Shown: positions 22,001 through 33,073 of the stretch, in pieces
Layout: every line of letters begins with the position of its first letter
Position numbering within the stretch: the first letter of the stretch is position 1
NCBI GenBank assembly: GCA_025435555.1
Contig: JAIWWG010000024.1
Span: 248,001 to 312,000, forward strand
Length of the DNA stretch: 64,000 bases
Origin: Chytriomyces cf. hyalinus JEL632
Taxonomy: Eukaryota; Chytridiomycota; Chytridiomycetes; Chytridiales; Chytriomycetaceae
Direction of reading: 5' to 3'
Translations under genes and position numbers: made by a program
The notes under the pieces: generated by a model
Told to the model about the DNA's origin: nothing
Seen by the model: only the letters and a program-made list of their open reading frames with translations
Database searches by the model: none

Positions 22001-25000
22001 CGTGACGGATGGAGAGGACGCGCGACAGACCTTGAAAAACTGCTCGATCAAAACCGGAAAGAAAGCAGCGAAAACGCCATCATCAAGGAAAACTTGGAAA
22101 AGGACTTGCGTAACGAAATTGCTAATCAGCAGACTCTTTTGGCAAATGCTGTTGCGGATGGAACCAAAGTTGCTTTGGGCCTGAAGGATGTTATTTCTGG
22201 TCTGGAGGCAAATTTGGCTTCTATGAAGCAGAGAAGCGACGACTTTGAAGGAAAGGGCGTTCAGTTGGGAATGAAACTTGCAGCTGCGATCCAGAACGAA
22301 AAGTACCTGGCAGAGCAAATTCAAGTCCTCAAAGAAGCTCGCGGTGGTGACCAAGCAGCTGCTCTTGATAGAATGGAGAAACATCAACAAGATCTCCAAC
22401 AAATCGCAAGTGTAAGTGGCTTATCTTTAACTTTTTTCCCATTATCTCAAGCAGTAAATTTATGTGTGAATTTTGATTCTCAGGAGCGAAATGTGCTTCA
22501 GCAAAGACTCGCTGAATTGGAAACTGTACTTCAACACTTGGTTTCTGATCGCGACGGTTGGAAATCTCGGGCCGAAGAACTTCAGCATGCGTTTGAGCAA
22601 ACCGTCAATGAACATGAGAAGTCAATGTCAACACTCAGAAGCTCGATGGATGAAACCGTTGCCCTTCTTTCAAACAAGCTGGCGACACTCGAGAACGAGA
22701 AATCACTCCTTGACCAGCGAAACGCAACTCGAATCGGCCAACTTGAAGCCGAACTCGCCGCCGCGAACGCATTGCGGTTGACCCTCGAGGGAGAAATTGC
22801 TCAACTCAAAACCCAACTCTTTGCCGCACTCAACAATGACCATGAAGCCACTGTGTCGGAGTTGAAGAAGATTATCAAATCTGGTGAAGATGCTCAAGTA
22901 GGCTTGAAAACCGACATTGCCGACCTCTTTGAGACGGTAAAGGCCAAAGACCGGGAGAAGGAGGATCTTCAAGCGAACATTAACGAACTCGAGGAGACCA
23001 TTGATGAGCTTATGATTGAGCAGGAAAGTCACGAAAAGAAGGTGATGAAGCTTCAAGCCTCTCTCAAGAAAGCCAAGGCGGAGTTGGTCGACATTGAACG
23101 TACAACTGACGCGAGCATCACCCATTTGCGGGACGAAACGGCGTTTGGAATCAAGAGGGCTCAAGATGAAGCTAACCGGATGTACTGGAATGTACGGATG
23201 GCCGTTAATGCGCTTGTTGCCGCCATCATGCAAACAGACAGTCGAAATGAGTCTGAAGAAATGTCGAGCAACAACCTTGTTGACTTGGATGGGATCTACG
23301 ATGACTTGAAAGCGTGCAGACAGCGTGCGTTGGAATGGATCGTTCAGATTGGAGTTGCTGGAAACGAAGCTGAAGCTGCCGCACAGAACTTGAACGTGGC
23401 CAAGAATCAAGTTGGGTCGTTGCAAAAGCAGTTGTCGGAGTCAAAACGAGAATTGGACCAACTGACTTCACAAGTGGATCAAATCAAGGACAGCGACACA
23501 AGACAGGTATTTATATCCCACTGGTCATCGTTCCGTCGGATTCCTTTTGCTTACCGTTTTATTTTCTTGTGCAGAAACAACAAATCAAGATTCTTGAGCA
23601 GCAGGCAGAAAAACTGACCAAACAGAAAAATGATGCAGAGAAACGAGGTACTTTTGGATCAATGTGCTTATCGGAATCCTTGTTCTGATGACTGTTTTCT
23701 ACTTCAGCCACTTCCAACTCAACCGAGAGCGAAGAAATTATTCTGGCATTGCAGCAAGAAATTATCTCCATTCGAGGCGAACTTGCGAAAAAGTCAGAAA
23801 TTCTGAAAAGGTCGACTCCTGCAGAAATCCAAGAACTCCTTAAAACTGGAGAGACCGAACTCACCGATGCCAGGAACGCAGCGTCTGCGGCCGAAAAGGA
23901 ACTTCGTGCCCTTCAACGCAGTATCCAAGAGTACGAAGGGCTCATCACCAAACTCCAAGCCGATTTTGAGTCACTCGAAAAGCAATTCACCGACAGCCAA
24001 GCACAAGCGCTGAAGGAATCTGACGCGTCCAAGGAGCAAATTGAGGCTTTGAAAGGGCAAGTTGCCGTTGAACGTGAGAGTTTGATGGAAGCGCAAGAAG
24101 CCATCATCAACTGCCAGAACATGATCCGCGATTTGGAAACACTCCGAAACGAAATGATTCAAAAGTTTGAGCGACAATTGGACGAGAAAGACGCTGCCTT
24201 CTCAAAATCGGTTGCGGATTTGGAAGCGTCAAATGCGGAAGTGGAAGAACTCAAGTACGATTTGGAAGACTTGGAAGCAAAACTGGCGAACGCAACTTCC
24301 AGCGCTGAAACCCTTGAATCCAACTACCAGTCTGTGAAAGATGAAATCGAACTGCTGAGAAATCAACGGCGCGAGTCTGTTGAAGCGATGCAGTCCATGA
24401 TTCAATCTTTGCAGATTCGTCTACAGGAAGAGCAAGACTTTATGGAGAACTCCCAGAAAGAATGGACTCAAGAGCGCGACGATCAGCTCGAGCAAATCTC
24501 TACACTTCAAGCAAGCATTCAAGAAAAGGAGAACCTTGTCCAAAAGCTGACTGCTTCCTCGATCGATTCTTCTGAAGAAGTTCAAAATGCGCTGAAGGAA
24601 ATCTCGCACCTGAAACAGCAGCTTGAAGAAAAGGAGAAGGCATTTTCAGAATCTCTGGCACAAGCAAATGCAGCCCTCAAGGCAGCTGAAGCGGATATTG
24701 AGCGGCTTAAAACAGAGCTTGCCGCACTATTCGAGGCTCAGGCGGCTCAAAAAGCTGCGTTTGAAGCTGAGGTGGCTGAGCTGAGGGCAGCGAAAGATTC
24801 AATCGAAGCCCAACTTGCCGATGTTCAAGGAAAGCTTGCAAGACAACTGGAAACTCTGTCAGAACAAGCCCAAAAGGACCTGGCAGGAGCCACTGATCTT
24901 GAGTCTACGGTGGCGGTTTTGACGTCGCAGAAGCAAATAATTGAGCAAGAAACTGCAGCCTTGCGGGCTTCTTCCGAAGAACTCGAAGCCAAACTGAAGG

Positions 25001-25953
25001 ACGTTCTGGTTCAGCTTGAAGCAAAGTCACTTGAATCTGCGGAAATGCAAAAAGAACTCCAAGCGTCTCGCAGTACCACAGCGAATTTGGAAGCGTCTCT
25101 CAGCGATGCAACAGGCAAATTGAGTTCAATCGGAGTAAACTCCGTGCCCAGTGGTGAAGTTGATTCATTGAAACTCTCGCTGAGCGAGAAAGACGCGCGT
25201 GTTTCAAGTCTTGAGGCTCAATTGCAAGAACTTGACCAAACAAAAGCGAATCTTTCACAAGCAGCACAAGAAACGGCCCGTTTGCAGGCTGTCGTTACCG
25301 ATTTTGAAGCAAAGCTTGCTGAAGCAGCGAACGTGCGGAGTCAGCTGGAGGCTGCCCTGGAAAATGTGTCACGACTTGAGGCCGCCCAGGTTGCCAACGC
25401 CGCCGCTCCAATTGATGGCAACACCTCTCATATGAAAGCAGAGTACGAAGCGAGTCAGGCTGAGCTGTCTGCTGCCAAAGCGAATGTCGACAGTCTTGAA
25501 AAGCAGCTGCAGGAATGCAAACAGGCTTCCACTGAGCTTGAAAAGTCACGTTCTGAATTGTCTGCTGCTCAGTCCACGGTTGACGCAAAGAGTCCGTCAG
25601 ACGTTGACGCGGAGATTCTTAGGCTCAAGTCTGAACTGGAAACAGCTTCAACGGCTGCAAAGGAACTCGAGACGCTCAAGGCTGCGTTGGCAGAACATGA
25701 GCTGGCTCAAAACGCAATGAAAGCGTCTCTCGAAGTAGCGATGAAAGACAAAACTGAGCTAGCAAAAGAGCTGGATCAGTTCAAGAAACGCAACAGTAAC
25801 GAGAGCGTTGCCAGTGTTGTCAGTGCAGGCAAGGACCCGTCTTTCAGGTCTGCGCGTAATTCAACAGGGGATATCACGACACCCCTCTCGCCCACAGCGT
25901 CAACAAACTCGGAGAAGAAGTCACTGATGGGTCGTTTGTGGGGATCCAAGTAG
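18761..25953 (+). CDS. Giant coiled-coil protein (2259 aa) with GRLWG motif at both ends
   Basis: Seven exons: 18761-19507, 19582-19655, 19731-19983, 20048-22411, 22484-23506, 23575-23647 and 23708-25953, total 6780 nt. Residues about 1-500 are disordered, rich in Gln, Pro, Ser and Arg, with a polyglutamine tract near residue 75. From about 500 to 2180 the chain is almost continuous coiled coil with typical heptads. The tail is Ser/Thr-rich. The N-terminus carries FMGRLWGGG (residues 12-20) and the C-terminus ends in LMGRLWGSK. The architecture suggests a tether or scaffold such as a golgin or cytoskeletal linker, but I cannot name an orthologue. The fourth intron (22412-22483, 72 nt) is in frame without a stop, so its retention would add 24 residues. 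Confidence 0.85.
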
Positions 25954-26369
25954 GCCAGCCAGTTTTATAATGTGAACCATAAATTTTTCGCTTTCACATT
26001 TTTTGTGTTTTTTTTTTTGTTTGATTATACTCCCCTCCACTTGTCCTGTCTGTCATTATTGGCGCTCTGTATTTCTATTTTCTTTTTTTTTATTTCTTTT
26101 ATTTTCTTCTTTTATTTTCCCGTCTTGTGCAAAAATAGAATGTCGGAGTTGACAATTTTTTCTAAATTTTTCTTTCCAAAATCAAAACACGCCCCCAACA
26201 AACAGCAACCCTGGATCCCGGTCCGCAGTCACGAAACAAACGCGCGCATTAGAGGCTGATGATACTGGCGAGTGAAGGTACGGCACACAAGTGACGGCAA
26301 TCCATTTTGAACCAACACAACACAACCACAGAAGACCCCACGCCCAAGCATACCACATCCAACAAGCGC
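25954..26369. other. Intergenic, T-rich then promoter of the GATA gene
   Basis: The first half has long T-rich runs typical of a fungal 3' untranslated region. The second half presumably holds the promoter and leader of the GATA-factor gene. No separate gene is supported. Confidence 0.5.
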
Positions 26370-28468
26370 ATGAACGCCCGCAAGTTTGACAGATCCAGCG
26401 ACGCAGAAGTCAAAGGTCTCTGGACAAATCCCCCCGCAAAGACAAGAACAAGACCCACGGAACCGCAGAACGCAGGCAGGGCTATGATGGCGCCTTCAGC
26501 GGAAACAATCACGCATTCCGATATTGGCGCTCCAGGCGGTTCTGGACTCAAGTCTTCGCGTAAAGCAGCACTGAGGCAAGGATACGAAACTGACATTGAG
26601 CAGGAGAAAACTGTGGCGTCGTCAACCTTGGCTTCACCTAAAAGGCGCGGTCGGCCGAGGAAGGCATCAAGCCTGTGCAGCCAACGCTCTTTGGACACAC
26701 AAGGCTTAGAAGCATCAAAGTCGGACGTATCCAACGGAGAACACAAAAAAGATGCCTCGATATCACTCTCCAATGATGCAATTGAGGTGAGAAATCCCCG
26801 TCTCAAATGCAAATCGTAAGTTTGAGGTTTAACACGTCTCTATTTAAAAAAAGCCTAGAAATGATGCTTGTGTCACAACGGCGACTTCTCGGAAAGACAC
26901 TGCCAAGAAAAACATTGCATGCTCACAGCAATCGAGCTCAAATCAGCAACACCAGCAACAACAACATGTTTCTCCAAAACGAGGTCCCGGCCGTCCAAGA
27001 AAGAACGCAGCACCGCCACCTCCTCCGCCACCTCCTCCTCCTCCGGCACCGTTACCCTTCCTCGAACCAACCAGTCCAAAGCAACCAACGGCACCGAAAA
27101 GCGAAATTGAAATCGTTTCGAGCAGGAAAGGATCAAAAAGCTCCAGATTCAGTGAGAAAGCATTCACAACCAGCATGCCGCGAAAACGCGTGCGTATATC
27201 CCAAACTTCGAACCCAAAAACGCTTGAAACCACCGGCAATATCAGTGGTGAAGAAAATGCAACGCTGTCGGCTTCCCCGCCCGATAATTCGCGGGTTCTC
27301 GCGTCAAATTCCGATGCTGCAACGTCAGCAGACAGTTTATTCCAAGATGACGACGACCTTTTTATTCCGAACGTTGACCGCCGGAAAAAAGCTGCGCGCC
27401 ACCGAGTAAAGAGCAAAAAAGCGGGCATGAGCGGTGTTCAAGCCATTCTTGAGAATGCAGATCCCATCCACAACTTGTCTCATCTGAAACTGGAGTCTGC
27501 GGAGCCATCTTCAACAGCAACCCTTTCCGATGCCGACATGGTACATGACTTGGCGTTGGATTTATCGACACCAGTTGAATCAGCTGCAAAGTCAAAAAGC
27601 AATTCTGATGCTCTTCAACCTCCGAGAAAATGCGCGTACTGCAGAACAATTGTCACACCAATGTGGCGGCACGGACCGTTAGGATTCGAGCGACTGTGCA
27701 ACAGCTGTGGCGTCAAGTGGAAACGAGGGAAAATTACTCTTCCAAGTGTAAGTGTCTTTGTTTTTGCTTCTGCTTTTTTTTTTTTTTTTCGAAATTGCGT
27801 GTATCCGTGTTGGGGTTAACAATTGTATTGGCGGGGATGTATAGGTGCCTGAGGTCAGACTTTTTGATGCTTTGATGGAAGATATCCCGAATCCGATTGC
27901 GAAACCGTGTGCAATGAGAGGACCAGCAGCAAACAGAATCGGCGACGACTGGATTTCAAATGGTAACGACAAAAAAAATCAATATATACTTCCATGTCTT
28001 GTGCCTAACCTCGTCTTTCGACCCCATTTTCGCGCCGTTGCAGATAGTTCGTTCAACTCTGCATCTTCATCCGAAGATGAAGCAGCACTTCCGCTGAAAA
28101 AGCGAAGAAGCGGCGACTGTCACCAAGCAACCTCACTCATTACAGCTTGCAGCAGCGAGCATCGCGTTCAGCAAGCGTTTGGCACAGACATTGATGGACT
28201 CTTGGATTTTAGCAGCGTTAAATCTCAACCTGAGCGCACCGCGTTTCTCACCCGAATTCTGTCACACATTCCATCATCGGCCCTTTCAGCTGTCGCAGAA
28301 CGGCTGCGTGGACTGTCCACCCAAGTGCAAGAGTCTGCTAGTATGGAACTGGAGCAGAGCGTTGTCAGCATTGAAAATAATTGTGAATTTGAACTTGACT
28401 TTGGGGAAATGGACAATGGTGATTGGTGTGCGTTGTGTCAAACGCTGGTGGATACTCTGCGGTCTTGA
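26370..28468 (+). CDS. GATA-type zinc-finger transcription factor with two AT-hooks
   Basis: Four exons (26370-26786, 26854-27747, 27845-27962, 28044-28468) give 617 aa from the first ATG; the frame is open upstream without ATG. Two AT-hook motifs lie at about 91-99 (KRRGRPRKA) and 181-189 (KRGPGRPRK), followed by a poly-proline run. A single GATA finger spans 399-424 (CAYC, 18 residues, CNSC) followed by the basic GVKWKRGKI. The C-terminal 140 residues hold an acidic Ser-rich stretch and a conserved-looking helical segment (GTDIDGLLDFSS, then FLTRILSHIPSSALSAVAER). It should bind GATA sites and AT-rich minor grooves in the nucleus. The combination with two AT-hooks is uncommon to my knowledge. 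Target genes cannot be inferred. Confidence 0.85.
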
Positions 28469-28503
28469 TCAGAATAACGAAAACAGTTTATGAAATAACG
28501 GAA

Positions 28504-28509
28504 AATAAA
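28504..28509 (+). terminator. Poly(A) signal AATAAA of the GATA gene
   Basis: AATAAA lies 36 bases after the stop codon at 28468. Confidence 0.5.
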
Positions 28510-28700
28510 TACTTCAGCTAATCAAATAGCTCTCTCGTACGTCTTGCTTGCAGCATGTCTGTCAATGTTCCGTCGCGTTAGGCGGATGGGGCGCATAACT
28601 TGAACTCAAATGAGAGAACCAAAGACTAAATATCACGCGGTTTGGCATGCCCTGCTGCATTATCAATGTAATCCTCCGCAGGAGTTTCGAGAAAAAGATG

Positions 28701-28775
28701 CGCCCGGTAGTGGGATCGAACCACTGACCTTGAGGTTAACAGCCCCACGCTACTACCATCTGAGCCAACCGGGCG
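28701..28775 (-). tRNA. tRNA-Asn (GUU)
   Basis: On the minus strand the 75 bases fold as a cloverleaf. The acceptor stem CGCCCGG pairs with CCGGGCG, the anticodon stem TGGGG/CCTCA holds loop CTGTTAA (anticodon GTT), and the T arm is GTGG-TTCGATC-CCAC. No intron. It lies 176 bp outside the IR2 left arm and has no copy beside the right arm. Confidence 0.93.
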
Positions 28776-29127
28776 ATGAAAAGAAGAAAAATATAGATAA
28801 TTTGATCTCACGTATATTGCAACCAACCTTTGGTGCTGGTCTTGATCTGAAAGTGACTCCTCGTCATCAAAGGGCAGAACCACATTGAGACGCATGAATA
28901 GCAATCCTCAGCCAGCATGTGAACCTTTCGCCTCTGTCACTTTTTTGTTTTTGAGTGAGCGGAGGGAACGTGGTGTGCCAAGTCCGCCAATAAATCCAAC
29001 GGACAATGTTTTGACACCCACGTCGCAACCCACGCAGCACCAAACATGCCATATAAAATGAGCGCCGCTGCATCATCACCACCACTAGAAACAAAACTCA
29101 CACGCACACACTCAATATACACAAAAC

Positions 29128-30292
29128 ATGCAAAGACTTGCAAGTGCTCAACTGATGCAAGCCGCGTCATTCAGGCTTCTCCACGCACAACGGCGCGTCC
29201 CCGCCGCGCTTTTGACCAGCCGCTCCATAGGCATCTTGAACATCCCTACAAGCAAGATCCCCAACACACCAATCCCGCGAAGGCAATACTCCTCATCCTC
29301 CTCCGACTACTCCGACATGCCAACAAACGTGGGCCGCGGAATCAACCGCCAAACCCCACCATGGAACACGATCGTCATGTTTGTTCCGCAAGCGTCCGTA
29401 TACATTGTCGAGCGATTCGGCAAGTTCCACACGCAGCTTGAACCAGGGTTGGCGATCCTGGTCCCGATCATTGACCAGGTCAAGTATGTACAGTCGTTCA
29501 AGGAGACGGCGGTTGAGATTGTGCCGCAGAATGCAATCACGCAGGATAATGTGACCATCAAGATCGACGGTGTGCTGTATTACCGCATTGTGGATGCAAT
29601 GAAGGCGTCGTATGGAGTGGATGACCCAGAGTTTGCAGTGACGCAGCTTGCGCAGACGACCATGGTAGGAAGATAGATAACGTTTAATCGAGACTTGTTT
29701 TCTGACCTGTATCCGTTCACAGCGAAGCGAGATTGGACAGCTGTCGCTGGACCGGACACTGGCCGAACGCACTCTTCTAAACCACAACATCACACGCGCC
29801 ATGAACATGGCAGCCAAAGACTGGGGAATCGAGTGTCTCCGATACGAGATCCGCGATGTGCATCCACCAGCAAACGTGCTCGAATCAATGCACCGCCAAA
29901 TCAGCGCCGAGCGCCAAAAGCGCGCAGATATTCTCGAGTCCGAGGGAGCGCGGCAGGCCGCAATCAACAATGCCGAGGGTCAAAAGCAGGCAATGATCTT
30001 GCGCTCGGAGGCTGAGATGCAGACTCAGATGAACGCGGCCAATGGTGATGCTGCGGCCATTCGTATGCGTGCAGTGGCAGCGGCTGAGGCCATTGACAAG
30101 ATTGCCAAGGCCATTGCTGAGAATGGGGACACTGGCAAAGACGCCGTGTCGCTGAGTGTTGCGGAAAAGTACGTTGACGCGTTCGGAAAGATTGCCAAGG
30201 AGTCCACCACAGTTGTGATTCCCTCAAACTTTGCTGACGTGTCAAGCATGGCCACACAGCTGCTCTCTGTCATGAAGACGGTCAGCAAGTGA
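29128..30292 (+). CDS. Mitochondrial stomatin-like protein 2 (SLP-2), copy 1
   Basis: Two exons (29128-29664, 29723-30292) give 368 aa. The first 60 residues are an Arg/Ser-rich mitochondrial presequence. The band-7/SPFH domain follows (from about 75: IVMFVPQASVYIVERFGKF, VEIVPQNAITQDNVTIKIDG, then YEIRDVHPPANV after the intron). A long Ala/Glu/Gln-rich coiled coil follows (SAERQKRADILESEGARQA), ending in the SLP-2-like C-terminal region (STTVVIPSN). SLP-2 scaffolds cardiolipin-rich domains and proteases on the mitochondrial inner membrane. Length and order fit the family. It differs from copy 2 by Ala12 to Thr only. Confidence 0.92.
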
Positions 30293-30349
30293 TCCTGTAC
30301 TGCACTGTATTCGCACATGTTATTGCACTGACATTTGGAAGAAAGGCCT

Positions 30350-30355
30350 AATAAA
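30350..30355 (+). terminator. Poly(A) signal AATAAA of SLP-2 copy 1
   Basis: AATAAA 58 bases after the stop codon, inside the IR2 arm and duplicated at 37639-37644 in the other arm. Confidence 0.55.
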
Positions 30356-30436
30356 GACGCGTTGAAATCATGGAATCATGCATTTGGAATCAAGTCACGG
30401 ACACTTGGAACCAATTCACGCAAAAGAATATTTTAT

Positions 30437-31232
30437 TCAGTCTGCCGCTGGTGGCACATTGCCCGCGTGAACAACGGTCACATCGACCCGCGCACTCGCA
30501 ACGAGCAGCGCCATTGCAACGAGTCGGTTCAACGCGTCGCTGCTGTCCACGCCTTCGACCGCGTCAAGCAGCGACTGGAGCAGTGAGTCACTGTGAGTCA
30601 CGGTTTCCGCTTCCGCGGGTTCGGCGAAAAATTGTTGGTGGAAAATTTGTGGCGTTTCAGCCAGGAAAAGTGTGTGCGCCGATGTTGGCTGAATAGTGGC
30701 GAGATAGATCATTGCTGGAGTGTCCTGGTGTGGATCGTGGGGGTGGTGTGTTGCTGGGTGCAAGGCGCTGCTTGGAGGGCTCAGTAGGGTGGAGTTGTTG
30801 ACATTGGCTGTGTTGGATGGAATGTCAGAGTCTGAGGGATCCAGAGTGGAGCATTCACATGCGCAGGCATCGTTGGACTGATGCGTGCTTCCGTACGTTG
30901 ATGCTTGATCGCAGTGAGCATTCATTCGGACTTGAGGTTCTAAAGGGTTGCGTGCGGGGAGTTAAGACTGGCTCCAACTGACTCGGTCCATAAACGCAAT
31001 AGGACAGCTTACCTTGCTGTTGTTGTGGGAGTGAAGTTATGGTACAGTGAATATGTGCTTGGCTGCTTGGCTGCTTGTTTGATGTTTTTTCTGGCGCCCC
31101 ACTATTTTTGGAACGGGTTGTGGGGCGTGATCTGCAAAAGCGCCGAACACGGTTCTTGACGGTTCCAAAGGAGAGGAGACAACACCCTGATTCTGCTGGT
31201 ACCAACGCCAGCTCTTGCGCATCCAAATGCAT
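30437..31232 (-). CDS. Hypothetical 240-aa protein
   Basis: Two exons (31232-31013 and 30939-30437) join in phase through GTAAGC and TTTAG, giving 240 aa. The first exon is basic, the second begins Cys/Ser-rich and contains Pro/His-rich low complexity (HPATHHPHDPHQDTP). The C-terminal third looks folded and helical (SLLQSLLDAVEGVDSSDALN, then LVAMALLVASARVDVTVV). I recognise no family. The stop codon is only 53 bp from the inner edge of the IR2 left arm. The start could be further downstream (ATG at 30925). Confidence 0.5.
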
Positions 31233-31434
31233 TCATTCTCCCTGCCATATTCTTTGACAACAAAGGGACAACTAAACGAGCTTTATGCGACTCAATCGTC
31301 CCGCACACAAAACTGCACAAATCAACGCACCAGTTCCGTCGGAGAAAAAGACCAAAAAATAAACTTAAAAAAACTAACAATATTAAGGGAACCAGGGGTT
31401 TTGATTCTTTCATTTGTTTGTTTTTTGTTTCTGT

Positions 31435-33006
31435 TTAGAAGCTTGCCCGCGTCCACGACCGCACTTTGCTGAAAACAAACGCCTTTCTTTGACTCTTGAT
31501 TTCACTCCGACTAGCCTCCTCTTTTTCGGCGTCTCCGCTCTTTTTATAATGGTAAAACTCCATCCACGAAAGTTTGTTGTGACTGGCCCGCCGTGTGCTT
31601 GATACGGAAAGTTTGTAGTAGAACCCATTTACGTTTTCTGCGCAAGTCATATGAGTCAACCTTTGTTTTCCAAAGAAAAAGCACCAGAAAGCAAAACAAA
31701 CAAAAACCTGTTGTTTCCATGACCAACAAGTCATCGTGAAGTTTCCAAGTCCCAAACAAAAGCCCCTTCAATGCAGCGATAGCTGATGATTTTTCTCTCC
31801 TGTATCGAGCCGACGCGTGACTGCCGCCCAGGTTACCCAACGCCTGCTGCAAGGAACGCGTGTTGGTTGGTGAATCCATCACCTTTGAAAGCTCCTTCAG
31901 AGCTTGTGTTGGTTCGGTACTCGTAGTCCAGATGCACATGGATCCGTCTTGGAAGAGGCGAAGATATCTGTGTTTTTTTTTTGCGAGAGAGCTTGATGTA
32001 AGTGACCTACACGCGCGCTTCAAAAATGTCACAAGTGAAACAAATAAAGAAGATGTACCGAAAGTAGGTGACAATTAAATAAGGATTCGTAAACGACTCT
32101 GCATATCCTTGCCGAATATAATTGATGCGAGAAATGTAAACCCCATCAAACGACAAGCGCGGTTTTTCACAATACATTGCCCGCCAACAGTTACGATACG
32201 ACTTTTCCAACTGTTCCGATAATTTCAAAGAATGCGTCGAATACGCACTGCGTCCATGATGTTTTTCGCAAAGAAATCGCCACAAAGATGCTCCCAGCGT
32301 CGTTCGCTGCAGGAATTTACAGGTCGACGCAATTTCAGGCAGCATTGCAAAGTCAAGGGCCAACGTCCATTTGACAAGATGTGTGACGATTTCTGATGGG
32401 AGAACTGCAATGGGGATGGGTTTTTCGGCGTGTTTTGGTTTGAAGCGGACGTCAGAGTGTGATGAATCGTCCACGACTGGTAAAGGCTGCACGACTCCGC
32501 CTCCAAAGGAATAGTAAGTTTGCAGCGAATTTTCGTCAAATTCGTCGACAGAGTGTGTTTGCGACTGCTGGTTGGCTGATGGTTGTGCTGCTGCTGCAGC
32601 CACCGCGACCGATTGCTTGACGTGGTGCATGCGATCAATGTTGGGCTCTGTGATGTCAGTAACCACGCATACATGGCGCATGGGCAAGTGGAGAAGTAAG
32701 CGGGGTCAAGCGTGGATTAGTCATCAGTGACTCACCAAGTCTCGTTGCTTGTCTGTACTTTGCAAGCGCATCTCCCAGTCGACCCTCTCTCTCACAGATG
32801 CTGGCTTCATTGTAGAGCAGAAGGGCCTTCGATAGCCGCGCCGCGTCTTGCTGCTGCTGCTGCTTGTCCTTTTCTTCCTTCGCGTTCCCGACTGAAGAAG
32901 GCAGATCCACCGCTCCTTTAACCGCGACATCCAAATGCTGGGCACTAGTCTCCACTGGGACCTCTACGCTCTGCCATCGCCATGCGATCCATTCGTACGC
33001 TGTCAT
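31435..33006 (-). CDS. F-box protein of the FBXO9/Hrt3 family
   Basis: Four exons (33006-32736, 32647-32059, 31967-31708, 31637-31435) give 440 aa. An N-terminal TPR-like helix pair (LLYNEASICEREGRLGDALA, about 65-88) is followed by an F-box (about 172-215: IAVLPSEIVTHLVKW.., LWRFLCEKH). Next is the family-specific block RLSFDGVYISRINYIRQGY with VTYFRYLRLFQDGSM, and the C-terminal YKLSVSSTRRASHNKLSW. This is the domain order of FBXO9 and yeast Hrt3, substrate adaptors of SCF ubiquitin ligases. Bound substrates cannot be told from sequence. The third exon uses an acceptor preceded by a run of A residues, much like COA8 exon 3. Confidence 0.88.
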
Positions 33007-33073
33007 GATTATGTTTTCGATTTATTACGATTTCAAATGCCCACAGAAAACTTGAGATCCTCCCCTTTCAGCG

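Larger units (their letters stand above)
28951..30383 (+). repeat. IR2 left arm (about 1.43 kb inverted repeat)
   Basis: Reverse complement of 37611-39056. Paired positions sum to 67990 through the coding part. The right arm is 17 bases longer upstream of the gene and the left arm 4 bases longer in the 3' untranslated region. A handful of substitutions were seen, so identity is about 99%. The arm carries one complete SLP-2-like gene with promoter and poly(A) signal. Confidence 0.92.

Noticed and set aside
21743-22402. 219-codon antisense ORF inside the coiled-coil gene
   Set aside because: Long antisense frames are expected opposite Glu/Lys/Leu-rich coiled-coil codons; no domain or splice structure supports it.
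28610-28888. 92-codon ORF over the tRNA-Asn gene
   Set aside because: The region is explained by the tRNA cloverleaf; the ORF is incidental.
29293-29970. 225-codon antisense ORF opposite SLP-2 (also 38020-38697)
   Set aside because: It is the reverse frame of a GC-rich coding region, lacks recognisable domains, crosses the SLP-2 intron, and is duplicated only because the arm is duplicated.
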